From an uncultured Porphyromonadaceae bacterium (GTDB lineage: Bacteria > Bacteroidota > Bacteroidia > Bacteroidales > Muribaculaceae): a DNA stretch of 64,000 bases. The translations under genes and the position numbers were made by a program. Positions 46,163 to 54,413 of this stretch are shown here, one piece after another. The notes under the pieces are model-generated. The model worked only from the letters and a program-made list of their open reading frames with translations. It was not told where the DNA came from and ran no database searches. Position 1 is the first letter of the stretch; every line of letters starts with the position of its first letter. The DNA lies in the NCBI GenBank assembly GCA_946414395.1, contig CAMKOE010000002.1, positions 85,301 through 149,300 of the forward strand, in the 5' to 3' direction.

Positions 46163-46403
46163 AGCGGTCTTTGACAAGTCTGGAAGCTGAGAAGGCATTT
46201 TGAAATTCGTCCGGCGTATTCGCTGGATGTCCATAATTCCCTTTGGGATATTGTGGATAACAACGTTAGACACGTTACGTTTCACTTACGTACTAGCGTA
46301 CGTTGTTTTTAGTATCAATGATATTGATAGTATTTATGGTATCTATCATTGCTATGTATGCTTAAAGAAAAGACTTTTCAGCGACTGGAACTCAAAGACC
46401 GCT
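46163..46403 (+). ncRNA. Retron msr-msd noncoding RNA
   Basis: AGCGGTCTTTGA (46163-46174, a1) and TCAAAGACCGCT (46392-46403, a2) are perfect 12-bp inverted repeats that enclose the RNA, the hallmark of retrons. Between them lie hairpins TCCGGCG-TATT-CGCTGGA (with one G-U pair) and TCCATAATTCCC-TTT-GGGATATTGTGGA, then a longer stem CAACGT...ACGTTG and the stem CAATGATA...TATCATTG, the last two being candidates for msd. The reverse transcriptase ATG follows 15 bp after a2. The branching G and exact msd limits cannot be fixed by eye. Confidence 0.82.
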
Positions 46404-46418
46404 TTTTGATTTATCACA

Positions 46419-47885
46419 ATGGATCGGAACTATATCGCAAAACAGGCAGCCAGATTGGAGTCCAAGCAGGATCTTTTGTCTCTTCTCAATCGGATCAAGA
46501 TGTCTTGGTACGAGGATTTGGGCATGCCTGATTTGTTCCATCCGTTTACAATGAGACAGCTCAATTACTACAGCAATCCCAATCACACCTTTCACAGATT
46601 CAGGCAATTCAGGATAAAGAAGAAGACTGGAGGCTATCGTCAAATCACAGCACCTCGCAATAGGACATTTAAACTTATGTTGATGTGCTTGAACGAGTTG
46701 TTTAAGTCCATCTATACTCCTTCGGATTATGCCATGGGCTTTACTGAGGGTCGTTCAGTCGTCAGCAACGCTAACATCCATAAGGGGCAGAATTATGTCT
46801 TCAATATTGACTTGAAGGATTTCTTCCCCAGTATATACCGTGTCCGTGTGCGTGCCAGGTTACAGGCAAAGCCTTTCAGTTTCAGAGAAGACATAGCCAT
46901 TATGATAGCCGGCCTTTGCTCAATGAAAGTTTCCAGCGGGCATAACGACGGCAGCGATTACGTGTTGCCACAAGGTTCCCCGACGTCACCGATAATCACA
47001 AACATGATTTGTGACAACCTCGATCGCCGTCTGGCTGGTCTTGCCAAACGCTTTGGACTGAGGTACTCTCGCTATGCGGATGACATCACGTTCAGTTCAA
47101 TGCACTATGTTTATAAGGAGCAGGGTGAATTCAGAATGGAACTTTCACGCATCATAACACAGCAAGGCTTCACGATCAACGAGGCAAAGACCAGATTACA
47201 GAAAAGAGGATCAAGGCAGGAAGTGACAGGCATAATCATAAGCGACAAACTGAATGTCACCAGGAAATATGTTCATGAAATCCGAAATCTTCTCTATATC
47301 TGGGAGCGCCACGGATACACTGCGGCAATGTCGGTATTTTGGCCAAAGTATAAATCAGAAAAAGGCCATGTGAAGAAAGGCAACCCCGAGCTTCTAAACG
47401 TGTTGGACGGTAAGTTGATGTATCTCAAAATGGTCAAAGGCGATGCCGATGCTGTTTATAGAAAGTTGTACGATAAGTTTCAGCTGCTGGCAAAGCAGGT
47501 CACTGACTCAGCAAAAACCACTAGCCAGGATGTCACTTACATTGAAACATGGCCAGTCATGGAATTTGAGACCAAGTTCGGCACCACTATTGAATTTGTG
47601 ATGCCTCAGCATGGAGTAGAAACCGTACAGACTGAGAATGATCAGGCTAGTCATCGCTATGCCCTGTTCTATTTAGCCGAAAAGAAAACCGCGGCATCCA
47701 TCAACCGAAGCATTAAAGACGGAGAATTAAAGAAAAAGAATCTCCTTTCGATTTCCCATTGCAAGGATGCCGTCGGAAAGCGTTTTTGGCTGATCCACCG
47801 TTCCAATAAGGACATTGTTCCACCTCCCAAACCCGTGGACATTGACGAACTCAACAATGAACTCGACTCACTCTTAAATATGTGA
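46419..47885 (+). CDS. Retron reverse transcriptase
   Basis: 488 aa. The RT core (about residues 60-300) has the catalytic YADD, the retron-specific NAxxH as NANIH near 119 and the VTG motif as EVTGIIIS near 268. It would copy msd from the upstream RNA into multicopy single-stranded DNA. The C-terminus has about 160 extra residues of no recognised domain (ETWPVMEFETKFGTTIEFVM, SISHCKDAVGKRFWLIHRSN). It is followed after 4 bp by the HEPN-like gene. Retron RTs normally work with an effector, probably the next gene. Confidence 0.93.
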   Translation: MDRNYIAKQAARLESKQDLLSLLNRIKMSWYEDLGMPDLFHPFTMRQLNYYSNPNHTFHRFRQFRIKKKTGGYRQITAPRNRTFKLMLMCLNELFKSIYTPSDYAMGFTEGRSVVSNANIHKGQNYVFNIDLKDFFPSIYRVRVRARLQAKPFSFREDIAIMIAGLCSMKVSSGHNDGSDYVLPQGSPTSPIITNMICDNLDRRLAGLAKRFGLRYSRYADDITFSSMHYVYKEQGEFRMELSRIITQQGFTINEAKTRLQKRGSRQEVTGIIISDKLNVTRKYVHEIRNLLYIWERHGYTAAMSVFWPKYKSEKGHVKKGNPELLNVLDGKLMYLKMVKGDADAVYRKLYDKFQLLAKQVTDSAKTTSQDVTYIETWPVMEFETKFGTTIEFVMPQHGVETVQTENDQASHRYALFYLAEKKTAASINRSIKDGELKKKNLLSISHCKDAVGKRFWLIHRSNKDIVPPPKPVDIDELNNELDSLLNM

Positions 47886-47889
47886 CAAT

Positions 47890-48810
47890 ATGGACGAGAA
47901 ACTAAAACCGACATTAGAAAAGATAGTTCAACTCACAAGACAGAATCCAGAGTTTGATTTGGAACTGCGAAAGGCCTTGCAAATAACGCCTTCCGCAAGT
48001 TCTGTTTCTATATCTGATGAGAAACTCGACCAGATATATGAATATTGCATCGAAAAAATAATCCGAAAACAAGCGATGGAATTCTACAAAGGATTTCCTA
48101 TAGAGTCAATTTCTCCAGAACTGATAGAAGATTACGTAAAGATGGAGTTCTTCAGAAGGAAAGATGATTTTGGAAACTTTTGTCTTGCGCTTTATCAGCA
48201 GATTGAGAATATCACTAATCGATTATGTGAAACTGGGACTATCTCAGATGTTGCTGAAAGAATGTGGGCATACCCTGCTTATGTCAAAGACGGTAAAATT
48301 AATGATAGGCCAGAATCAGAATACTGTATTGCGAAACTCGTCTTCACTACTGCAATCAACAAAAAAACCGAACAGCCATATTATGTAGAGAAATCCAGGG
48401 TTGCCCTTCAGGCCCAATATGCTATGGATAAAATCAAGTCTCTTGTCTACTTCATAGGATATAAATCAGCATTGACCAGTAGTGATTATAAGAGTTATGT
48501 TGAGTTCACCTCATTGATGCACGATATTTATCAATGCAGAAATATGAACCATCGGGGGAATACGCTAAATGAATGGGAGCAAGCGGTGCTTGACCGTATT
48601 ATGCCCATTAAGTCTTTGTGTTATTTCAAATTTATGGGAGGGCTGTCTCAATATGTTGAGTTCATTAGATCTGGTTATGGTGTAATAGATGAGATTGAAA
48701 CATATGCCAAGTCGCTGCCCGAAAAAAAGATTAACCTAATAAAACCTGTAGGCCCAAAAATTCTGGGGAAAATTGACCTTGAAGATGATGGTAAAAAGCG
48801 CTTTAAATAA
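47890..48810 (+). CDS. HEPN-like protein, probable retron effector
   Basis: 306 aa, helical. It starts 4 bp after the reverse transcriptase stop, the usual place of a retron effector. Residues about 85-110 (FCLALYQQIENITNRLC) and the motif RNMNHRG near residue 217 resemble the RN-HRG site of HEPN ribonucleases, though the spacing R-x3-H is shorter than the common R-x4-6-H. No other nuclease, protease or membrane motif is visible. RNA cleavage as an abortive-infection effect would be the prediction; the HEPN call is tentative. Confidence 0.62.
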   Translation: MDEKLKPTLEKIVQLTRQNPEFDLELRKALQITPSASSVSISDEKLDQIYEYCIEKIIRKQAMEFYKGFPIESISPELIEDYVKMEFFRRKDDFGNFCLALYQQIENITNRLCETGTISDVAERMWAYPAYVKDGKINDRPESEYCIAKLVFTTAINKKTEQPYYVEKSRVALQAQYAMDKIKSLVYFIGYKSALTSSDYKSYVEFTSLMHDIYQCRNMNHRGNTLNEWEQAVLDRIMPIKSLCYFKFMGGLSQYVEFIRSGYGVIDEIETYAKSLPEKKINLIKPVGPKILGKIDLEDDGKKRFK

Positions 48811-48842
48811 GTTTGTTACTTAATTACCAGCAACTTAAGATA

Positions 48843-48943
48843 ATGAAAGCATTAGAATACATACTGAAGCATTATCAAAAATCAGAAAATGAAGGTGATG
48901 GCCTCGTGTTAATAGCATTGCTTCGTGCTCTCAGTCCTGAAGA
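48843..48943 (+). pseudogene. 5' piece of a retron-side gene interrupted by an IS4-family element
   Basis: ATG at 48843, 32 bp after the HEPN-like gene. It encodes about 33 residues (MKALEYILKHYQKSENEGDG ... ALLRALSPE) up to the 9-bp target duplication TCCTGAAGA. The frame continues at 50273 after the element (EELKTLQRK). Intact, the gene would have 358 codons. Confidence 0.82.
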
Positions 48944-50263
48944 CATTAGTGTCCACTAAAAAATCATAAAAGTTCTTTGAAATTATTGAAAATCAGTTAG
49001 TTAAGTCGGTTTTTGGCGCGAACGGATTTGAAATTATCTTTGCGGTCATAATCAGACAGTTATGAATAAAGACAAATACGTTTTTAGCGTTTTATCCGAT
49101 TTTCTTGACCGCAGTAAGTTCAATCGTATCGTAGCTAAGTACAGCGGAGACAGATACATAAAGAGCTTCAGTTGTTGGAATCAGCTACTTTCGATGATGT
49201 TCGGTCAGCTGTGTAACCGCGAGGGATTACGTGATTTGGTCGTTGCCCTTGAGGCTCATCAAGGCAAGCTTTACCACCTCGGCATGGGGAAAAGCGTGAC
49301 GCGAAGCAACCTTTCCAAAGCTAACGAAAACCGGGATTACCGCATCTTCGAGAACTTCGCTTTCTACATGATCGACGTGGCCAGGAAGAAACGAGCAACC
49401 AAGATTTTTGACTTGAATGGAAGGGTTTATGCTTTCGATTCCACGACCATCGACTTGTGCCTTGAGGTGTTCTGGTGGGCCAAATTTCGCAAGCATAAGG
49501 GCGGTGTCAAGATGCACACTCTGTATGATATCGAAACACAAATACCTGCATACGTGCACATTACGCCAGCGTCAGTGCATGACAGCAAAGTGATACCGGA
49601 GATACCGTACGAGAAGGATGCTCACTATATCTTCGATCGTGGCTACAACGATTTCGGGAACCTCTACAAGATTCACCAGATAGAAGCCTTCTTCGTTGTC
49701 AGGGCAAAACGCAATGTCAAATTCAAGGCCGAGAGGTGGAAAAGAAGACTTCCTGAAAACGTGCTGTCGGATGCCGTCGGACACTTCACCGTTTATAAAA
49801 GTGCGAGGGTTTATCCAGAAGAGATAAGAAAAGTCGTCTATTGTGACCCGGAAACGGGCAAGGTGTACATCTTCCTCACGAACGATTTTGAGTCTGATGC
49901 GTTGACCATCGCGCTGCTCTATAAATACAGGTGGAGCATCGAGTTGTTCTTCAAATGGCTCAAACAACATCTCAAGATTAAGCGGTTCTGGGGAACTTCG
50001 GAGAATGCAGTCCGCATTCAAATATACTGTGCCATAATCACTTACTGTCTCGTTGCAATCGTGCAACACGACATGAAGCTTGAGCGCAGCATATATGAAG
50101 TACTCCAGATTGTGAGTATCTCACTGACTGACAAGACCCCGTTAAGAGATCTTTTCGACAAACAGAATTTCAATAATGTCAAAGAACTCAATGGTTCAAG
50201 TGAACCGAGTTTATTTGAAAATTTTATTTATTAACCGTCCACAATTTTTAGTGGACAGCAATG
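48944..50263. mobile_element. IS4-family insertion sequence, 1320 bp
   Basis: The ends CATTAGTGTCCACTAAAAA (left) and, read inward from the right, CATTGCTGTCCACTAAAAA are 19-bp terminal inverted repeats with two mismatches. A 9-bp direct repeat TCCTGAAGA flanks the element (48935-48943 and 50264-50272). It holds one transposase gene, apparently intact, and splits a retron-side gene, so it is younger than that gene. Confidence 0.92.
49062..50234 (+). CDS. IS4-family transposase (DDE)
   Basis: 390 aa. The catalytic acids are Asp in AFDSTTIDL near residue 126, Asp in IFDRGYNDF near 190, and Glu in the YREK signature YRWSIELFFKWLK near 291. The N-terminus (FSVLSDFLDRSKFNRIVAKY) is typical of the DUF4372-bearing subgroup. 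It looks intact with no frameshift. Confidence 0.93.
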   Translation: MNKDKYVFSVLSDFLDRSKFNRIVAKYSGDRYIKSFSCWNQLLSMMFGQLCNREGLRDLVVALEAHQGKLYHLGMGKSVTRSNLSKANENRDYRIFENFAFYMIDVARKKRATKIFDLNGRVYAFDSTTIDLCLEVFWWAKFRKHKGGVKMHTLYDIETQIPAYVHITPASVHDSKVIPEIPYEKDAHYIFDRGYNDFGNLYKIHQIEAFFVVRAKRNVKFKAERWKRRLPENVLSDAVGHFTVYKSARVYPEEIRKVVYCDPETGKVYIFLTNDFESDALTIALLYKYRWSIELFFKWLKQHLKIKRFWGTSENAVRIQIYCAIITYCLVAIVQHDMKLERSIYEVLQIVSISLTDKTPLRDLFDKQNFNNVKELNGSSEPSLFENFIY

Positions 50264-51248
50264 TCCTGAAGAATTGAAAACTCTTCAGCGAAAGATTATC
50301 CTTTGCGGTCGATACCGATATTATTTTTCTGATGAATTATATAAGCAGGCAGATAGAGTTCTCAAAAGGAATAATGAATCAGTATCAGTACTTCTGAATA
50401 ATTTTGAAAGCAAAGACCAAGTCACAAGATTAGATGCCAGATATAGACTTAGAGATCGCTTCGGAGAACAGTCCAAAGTAATCCAGATCAAAATTCTGAA
50501 AGTTTTTTTACACGGTTCAAAAGAGGATCGATATTGGGCTTATCTTAATTGTTGTGGGCGATATTGGGATGATTCTTTGGAGAAAGATATCAAGTTCCTT
50601 TGGGAAAAATATAGAGAGAAAGTATGTGCAAGGGTTGTTATCGATCATTTCCCAATTGACTACCTAATTGACAATATGGAGATATTGTATCCCAATAAGT
50701 ACTATGATTTCCTGTGTATGAGGCTTATGAATCATCCATTATTTACAATGGATATTAATCGACTTCCAGAGCATTATGGTAGCCCAGATATTGAGTATCT
50801 ATTTGTGTTGGCAAATTCTAACTCAAAAATTGAAAAAGGAAGAGCGTCGCAAATCCTTTACAAACACATTATTAAATTCGTCAATGAGAATAAAACTCCG
50901 CCATTGTGTCGATATAAACATAATATAGATCTTAGTCTCGAAATGGAATTAGGTGGAATATCAACATCCTTATTTAGTTATATCGAGTATATCCTTGATT
51001 TTATGGGTAATCTTGGATTGGTCGAAGAAATCCAAGCATATAAAAAATGGGACAAAAAAGTCAATAAAATTTACAAGGAAAGAAGCGAGAAATGGGAAAG
51101 GGATTATCATTTGTATAATCAAGATTTATGGTCTTTATATTGTAGTGTCATAGTGGAGTGCTTACCCAAGAAGTATCAAGGTCTCGTAAGTAATTATGTA
51201 AGGTCAGCTAGTGCAACACTGCCCGACTTCAAAGAATGCCCATTTTAG
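50264..51248 (+). pseudogene. 3' piece of the IS-interrupted retron-side gene
   Basis: The open frame continues the 48843 gene after the target duplication. About 325 residues of helical text (KTLQRKIILCGRYRYYF, ALYDARYRLRDRFGE-like stretches, YWAYLNCCGRYWDDSLEKDI) hint at HEAT-like repeats, but I do not recognise the family. A TTG at 50274 could start translation but is probably chance. It is the last gene before a strong terminator, so the retron operon was RT, HEPN-like and this gene. Confidence 0.78.
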
Positions 51249-51323
51249 TGAATAACCCCAAAAAACAAATACTCGATTGCCCCCCAAATCACATTTGCTA
51301 TTGCCACTGTAGATAAATAATTG

Positions 51324-51355
51324 GCCCCAAGATCGAATACTTTTGGGGCTTTTTT
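51324..51355 (+). terminator. Intrinsic terminator of the retron operon
   Basis: GCCCCAA / TTGGGGC stem with a 12-nt loop and a run of six T. Confidence 0.82.
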
Positions 51356-51477
51356 GTCGTATACCAACTGCCGAATGCCAGCAGTTTGTTCGGTAATGGT
51401 TGACCCCTTTTTTGTCTATGTTTGGCACTTCTACTTTATTGGGAACTATAAAAGAATACGAGGATTAATAATTCATG

Positions 51478-52377
51478 CTATGGAAGTATCTCTATGTCGA
51501 TAGCATGAAAACCATTGCGACGTAGAATGTCATCCACTTCATGATATTTGGATGGATCTTTAATATATACTTTCGTGAGGATTCTGCTAGGCAAGAACAA
51601 TTCTTTATAATACACTTTTTCTCCATTAGGTCTATTACGTAATTTCTCATTTTCAATCATTTGTATCATTGCATTTGCGTCAATCCCAAGGGCATTAATA
51701 TCATCTTTTGCTTGATTGAATAGTGTGATTATTTCAGGAATAGGACGTTGAGATGGAATTATTGCCCTGATTTCTTCTTCCCTATCATACTGATCTGTTT
51801 TTATCCTAGTTGCGACATAGGCAAGTAAATACATCGCAATAAACCTTACAAAAAGTTGTGGACTTTCTTTTAATAATCCAAATGCTAAATCTTTCTTCGG
51901 ACCTGTGAGCATACTCCACACCCCATTATAATACTCTGTTTCTATCTCTCTCAGCAAATCCTCGTCTGACATGGTTCCTATATATAAACAAGGTCTCATC
52001 GATAAACTAGGCATATCTTTTATAGGAATATTTTCTGAATCTTCAAGAGCTAACACTACGCCCCGTCCTTTATCAGCATAATTAGCCCACATATAATCAT
52101 TGTCAAATCGCTTTGTGAATGATATTACATAGGGCAATGGAAGCATCTTATTCACTTTTATGTCATCCCACACAAAAGCGGTTGCTATTTGCCTATCGGG
52201 TTGTAATTTTCTTTCTACTTTGGGTAGAAGTTTCTTGATGACTTCAATTCCTAACTTGTATTCTTTTTGGTCACCAAAGCAATCATATCTAGATGCCCAA
52301 AAACATAAACCACGGTCAGAAGGAGCTTCTCTTATTATTCCTTCCAAAGCTTGTATTGATGTGTAGTGGTATAACAT
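51478..52377 (-). CDS. DUF2971 protein
   Basis: 299 aa. The start LYHYTSIQALEGII, FWASRYDCFGDQKEY near residue 27 and VISFTKRFDNDYMWANYADK near 85 are typical of DUF2971, a family common in phages, mobile DNA and defence islands. The biochemical role is not established. It is transcribed opposite to the flanking units, with AT-rich composition. Confidence 0.85.
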   Translation of the reverse strand: MLYHYTSIQALEGIIREAPSDRGLCFWASRYDCFGDQKEYKLGIEVIKKLLPKVERKLQPDRQIATAFVWDDIKVNKMLPLPYVISFTKRFDNDYMWANYADKGRGVVLALEDSENIPIKDMPSLSMRPCLYIGTMSDEDLLREIETEYYNGVWSMLTGPKKDLAFGLLKESPQLFVRFIAMYLLAYVATRIKTDQYDREEEIRAIIPSQRPIPEIITLFNQAKDDINALGIDANAMIQMIENEKLRNRPNGEKVYYKELFLPSRILTKVYIKDPSKYHEVDDILRRNGFHAIDIEILP

Positions 52378-52412
52378 ATAATTGATAAATTATAATTATA
52401 TTATCTCGTTTT

Positions 52413-52628
52413 TTAGCTTTGAGAGGATACAAATCTTCTCTTTGCTTGGCATATAATGCTACAAACAAAGCTGTCAATTTGTGAATGGTGTAAGACAACC
52501 GCCCCCACCCAGAATCGCCCGCCACCTTTTGTGTCTAGCTCCTCTCCATTACACACCTCTCCCCGTGCTCCATACAGTACTTCCGTAAGCCCCTCATGGT
52601 AGGAATCAAAGTGCTTTTTTGTTGTCAT
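52413..52628 (-). CDS. Possible small protein upstream of the DUF2971 gene
   Basis: 71 codons from the ATG at 52628. A -7 box (TACCTTTG) and an AGGAAA site 9 bp upstream suit real expression. The protein (MTTKKHFDSYHEGLTEVLYG ...) has no recognised domain, is richer in GC than its neighbours, and could be a remnant. The stop is 36 bp before the DUF2971 start. Confidence 0.4.
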   Translation of the reverse strand: MTTKKHFDSYHEGLTEVLYGARGEVCNGEELDTKGGGRFWVGAVVLHHSQIDSFVCSIICQAKRRFVSSQS

Positions 52629-52655
52629 ATTCGCCAATTTCCTGATCCGTGGGTA

Positions 52656-52663
52656 CAAAGGTA
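52656..52663 (-). promoter_or_regulatory. -7 box before the small ORF and DUF2971 gene
   Basis: The minus strand reads TACCTTTG, 28 bp before the ATG at 52628. It could drive both minus-strand genes. Confidence 0.5.
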
Positions 52664-52821
52664 GTCATTTTTCAACACAAATCGTTTCTTTTTGTTATGC
52701 TACAGCCTTGTTTTAGACAAAATTTGCATACATTATATACTAAACGATGCCATTTTCATCAAATCACATTAAGAAAGTGTAAAAATCACCATCCTTTTGC
52801 TTCCGTAAGAAGATAAATTCC

Positions 52822-52830
52822 TATCTTTGC
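52822..52830 (+). promoter_or_regulatory. -7 promoter box of the SatD/DUF3307/PHP-SMC operon
   Basis: TATCTTTGC directly abuts the first 29-bp repeat, so the repeats would lie in or at the start of the leader RNA. Confidence 0.6.
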
Positions 52831-52916
52831 AAGCAAATAAGCTTGTATTAAAAAAAAACAAGTAATTAAGCTTGTATTTAAAACAAACAAGTCTATGCGC
52901 TTGTAAATAAAATGTT
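52830..52916 (+). repeat. Three tandem 29-bp repeats with CAAG-N8-CTTG dyads
   Basis: The copies start at 52830, 52859 and 52888, exactly 29 bp apart. Each has CAAG, 8 bp, CTTG, then an A/T-rich tail. They fill the gap between the -7 box and the ATG at 52923. They may be operators (about 2.8 helical turns apart) or small leader hairpins. Confidence 0.7.
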
Positions 52917-52922
52917 GAACAT

Positions 52923-53576
52923 ATGTATGCTGCAATATCTGCTGATGTAGTGTCTTCGACGTCTCTCTCTCGCGAGTCGATGATTGAACTTAACGAAAAG
53001 TTGAAAAAATGCCTATCTATTCTTGAAGGCCGTTATCATGGTTTCTGGGGGCGTATTGTTAGAGGCGACTCTATCGAATGTATCATGAACAGACCTGAAG
53101 ATGCTTTTGAAGTGGCCCTGATTCTGAAGACATGGGTTAAATCGTTTGAACCAAGCAATATACAAGAAGACAAACGATTTAATAGGTACGGTCTTAGAAT
53201 AGCGATAGGCATTGGTGAAATGAAGACAATTGACCGAGGCTTAGACATGATGGATGGTGATGCTATTTATCGTTCTGGACGTACTATGGAAAAACTTGTT
53301 GGACGAGCAAAATATTCATTTGTAATATCAATGGCTGACAGTGAACATGAACAAGCATTACAAGTTATATTAACATTGGTCAATCAACTATTAAATAATG
53401 CAACGGCTCGAAAATGTGAGACCCTTTGTGAAAGGATTCTTTCATCAGACACAAGTAAAACAGCTGAAAAAATGGGTATTTCAGTATCTGGGGTCAATCA
53501 AACATTAAAGGATCTTGGATGGAGTGCTATAGAACAGGCAATTATATATTATCGAAAAGTAACTTCAAAACTATGA
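52923..53576 (+). CDS. SatD-family protein with a C-terminal helix-turn-helix
   Basis: 217 aa. The N-terminal part (about 1-135; AAISADVVSSTSLSRESMIE, YGLRIAIGIGEMKTIDRGLD) matches SatD-like proteins, which share a nucleotide-cyclase-like fold. The end (TAEKMGISVSGVNQTLKDLG) is a helix-turn-helix. A nucleotide-sensing regulator is possible. The leader repeats are candidate binding sites. Its stop overlaps the next ATG by 4 bp. Confidence 0.75.
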   Translation: MYAAISADVVSSTSLSRESMIELNEKLKKCLSILEGRYHGFWGRIVRGDSIECIMNRPEDAFEVALILKTWVKSFEPSNIQEDKRFNRYGLRIAIGIGEMKTIDRGLDMMDGDAIYRSGRTMEKLVGRAKYSFVISMADSEHEQALQVILTLVNQLLNNATARKCETLCERILSSDTSKTAEKMGISVSGVNQTLKDLGWSAIEQAIIYYRKVTSKL

Positions 53577-54364
53577 TAAATAATTTGTTTCTCAATCTTA
53601 TTGTTGCTCATGTTTTGGGCGATTTTTATTTGCAATGGAGTTCTTCTTGCAAGAAAAAGGTTTTGTATTCTGTAAAGGGGATGGATTTGTGGTTACATTC
53701 CCTGGTAATTGGAATACTCTCATGGATTGCCATATGGGATTTAAGGGGATGGTGGCTTGCCGCTTGTATAATGGCACTTCATTTCTTGATTGACTGGTCT
53801 AAATCATATATACAAGTAAAGTGGAATATCTTCAAGATAGAGAATTCTGAACAAATGAAATTAGTTGATGGCACAAACAAACGACATGATTTGTGGGTGT
53901 TCTTGATCGATCAAATTCTACACATATCTTTCATCGTAATATTTACCAATATATGGCTGATTGCAAATAATGATTGGCAGCAATTCGGATGGCTTCAAGA
54001 GTTTGCTATTAGTCACCCACTGCGCACAAATGCCTTCTTAGCCATGATGTTAGTTTTAAAACCAGCAAACATCATGATATTACTTATTCTTGGGGCTTGC
54101 AAAGTAAGCATTACCCCAAATAAGGATAACGATCATGGCAATTTCCATTCAGGAGAACTCATTGGATGGCTGGAGCGTGGGCTCATGTTGTTATTTGTAA
54201 TTATGTCCCAATACGAGGCTATAGGTTTCCTTATTGCCGCAAAGTCTATTCTTCGATTTAATGAAGCATCATCTGGCAGTGAAAAGTCTGAGTATGTGTT
54301 GACAGGAACTCTGCTTTCTTTGACAATTGCGCTTTTATTAGGTATATTGACCTTAAGAATATAG
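53573..54364 (+). CDS. DUF3307 membrane protein
   Basis: 263 aa from the ATG at 53573 (ATGA overlap with the SatD gene). Several membrane helices are visible. The N-terminus (LIVAHVLGDFYLQWSSS) and HFLIDWSKSY near residue 80 are the typical DUF3307 signature. DUF3307 and SatD genes often occur as a pair. Function unknown; a membrane effector controlled by the neighbours is a reasonable guess. Confidence 0.82.
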   Translation: MINNLFLNLIVAHVLGDFYLQWSSSCKKKVLYSVKGMDLWLHSLVIGILSWIAIWDLRGWWLAACIMALHFLIDWSKSYIQVKWNIFKIENSEQMKLVDGTNKRHDLWVFLIDQILHISFIVIFTNIWLIANNDWQQFGWLQEFAISHPLRTNAFLAMMLVLKPANIMILLILGACKVSITPNKDNDHGNFHSGELIGWLERGLMLLFVIMSQYEAIGFLIAAKSILRFNEASSGSEKSEYVLTGTLLSLTIALLLGILTLRI

Positions 54365-54413
54365 CTTCTCTAAGTAGAAATACAAGTAAAATCTTTTAAA
54401 TAAATATACATTG

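Noticed and set aside
50274..51248. Independent 324-codon gene starting at a TTG
   Set aside because: The frame is continuous with the 48843 gene once the IS element and one target duplication are removed.
52830..52916. CRISPR array
   Set aside because: The three 29-bp units are contiguous, with no spacers and no cas genes; they are tandem repeats in a leader.
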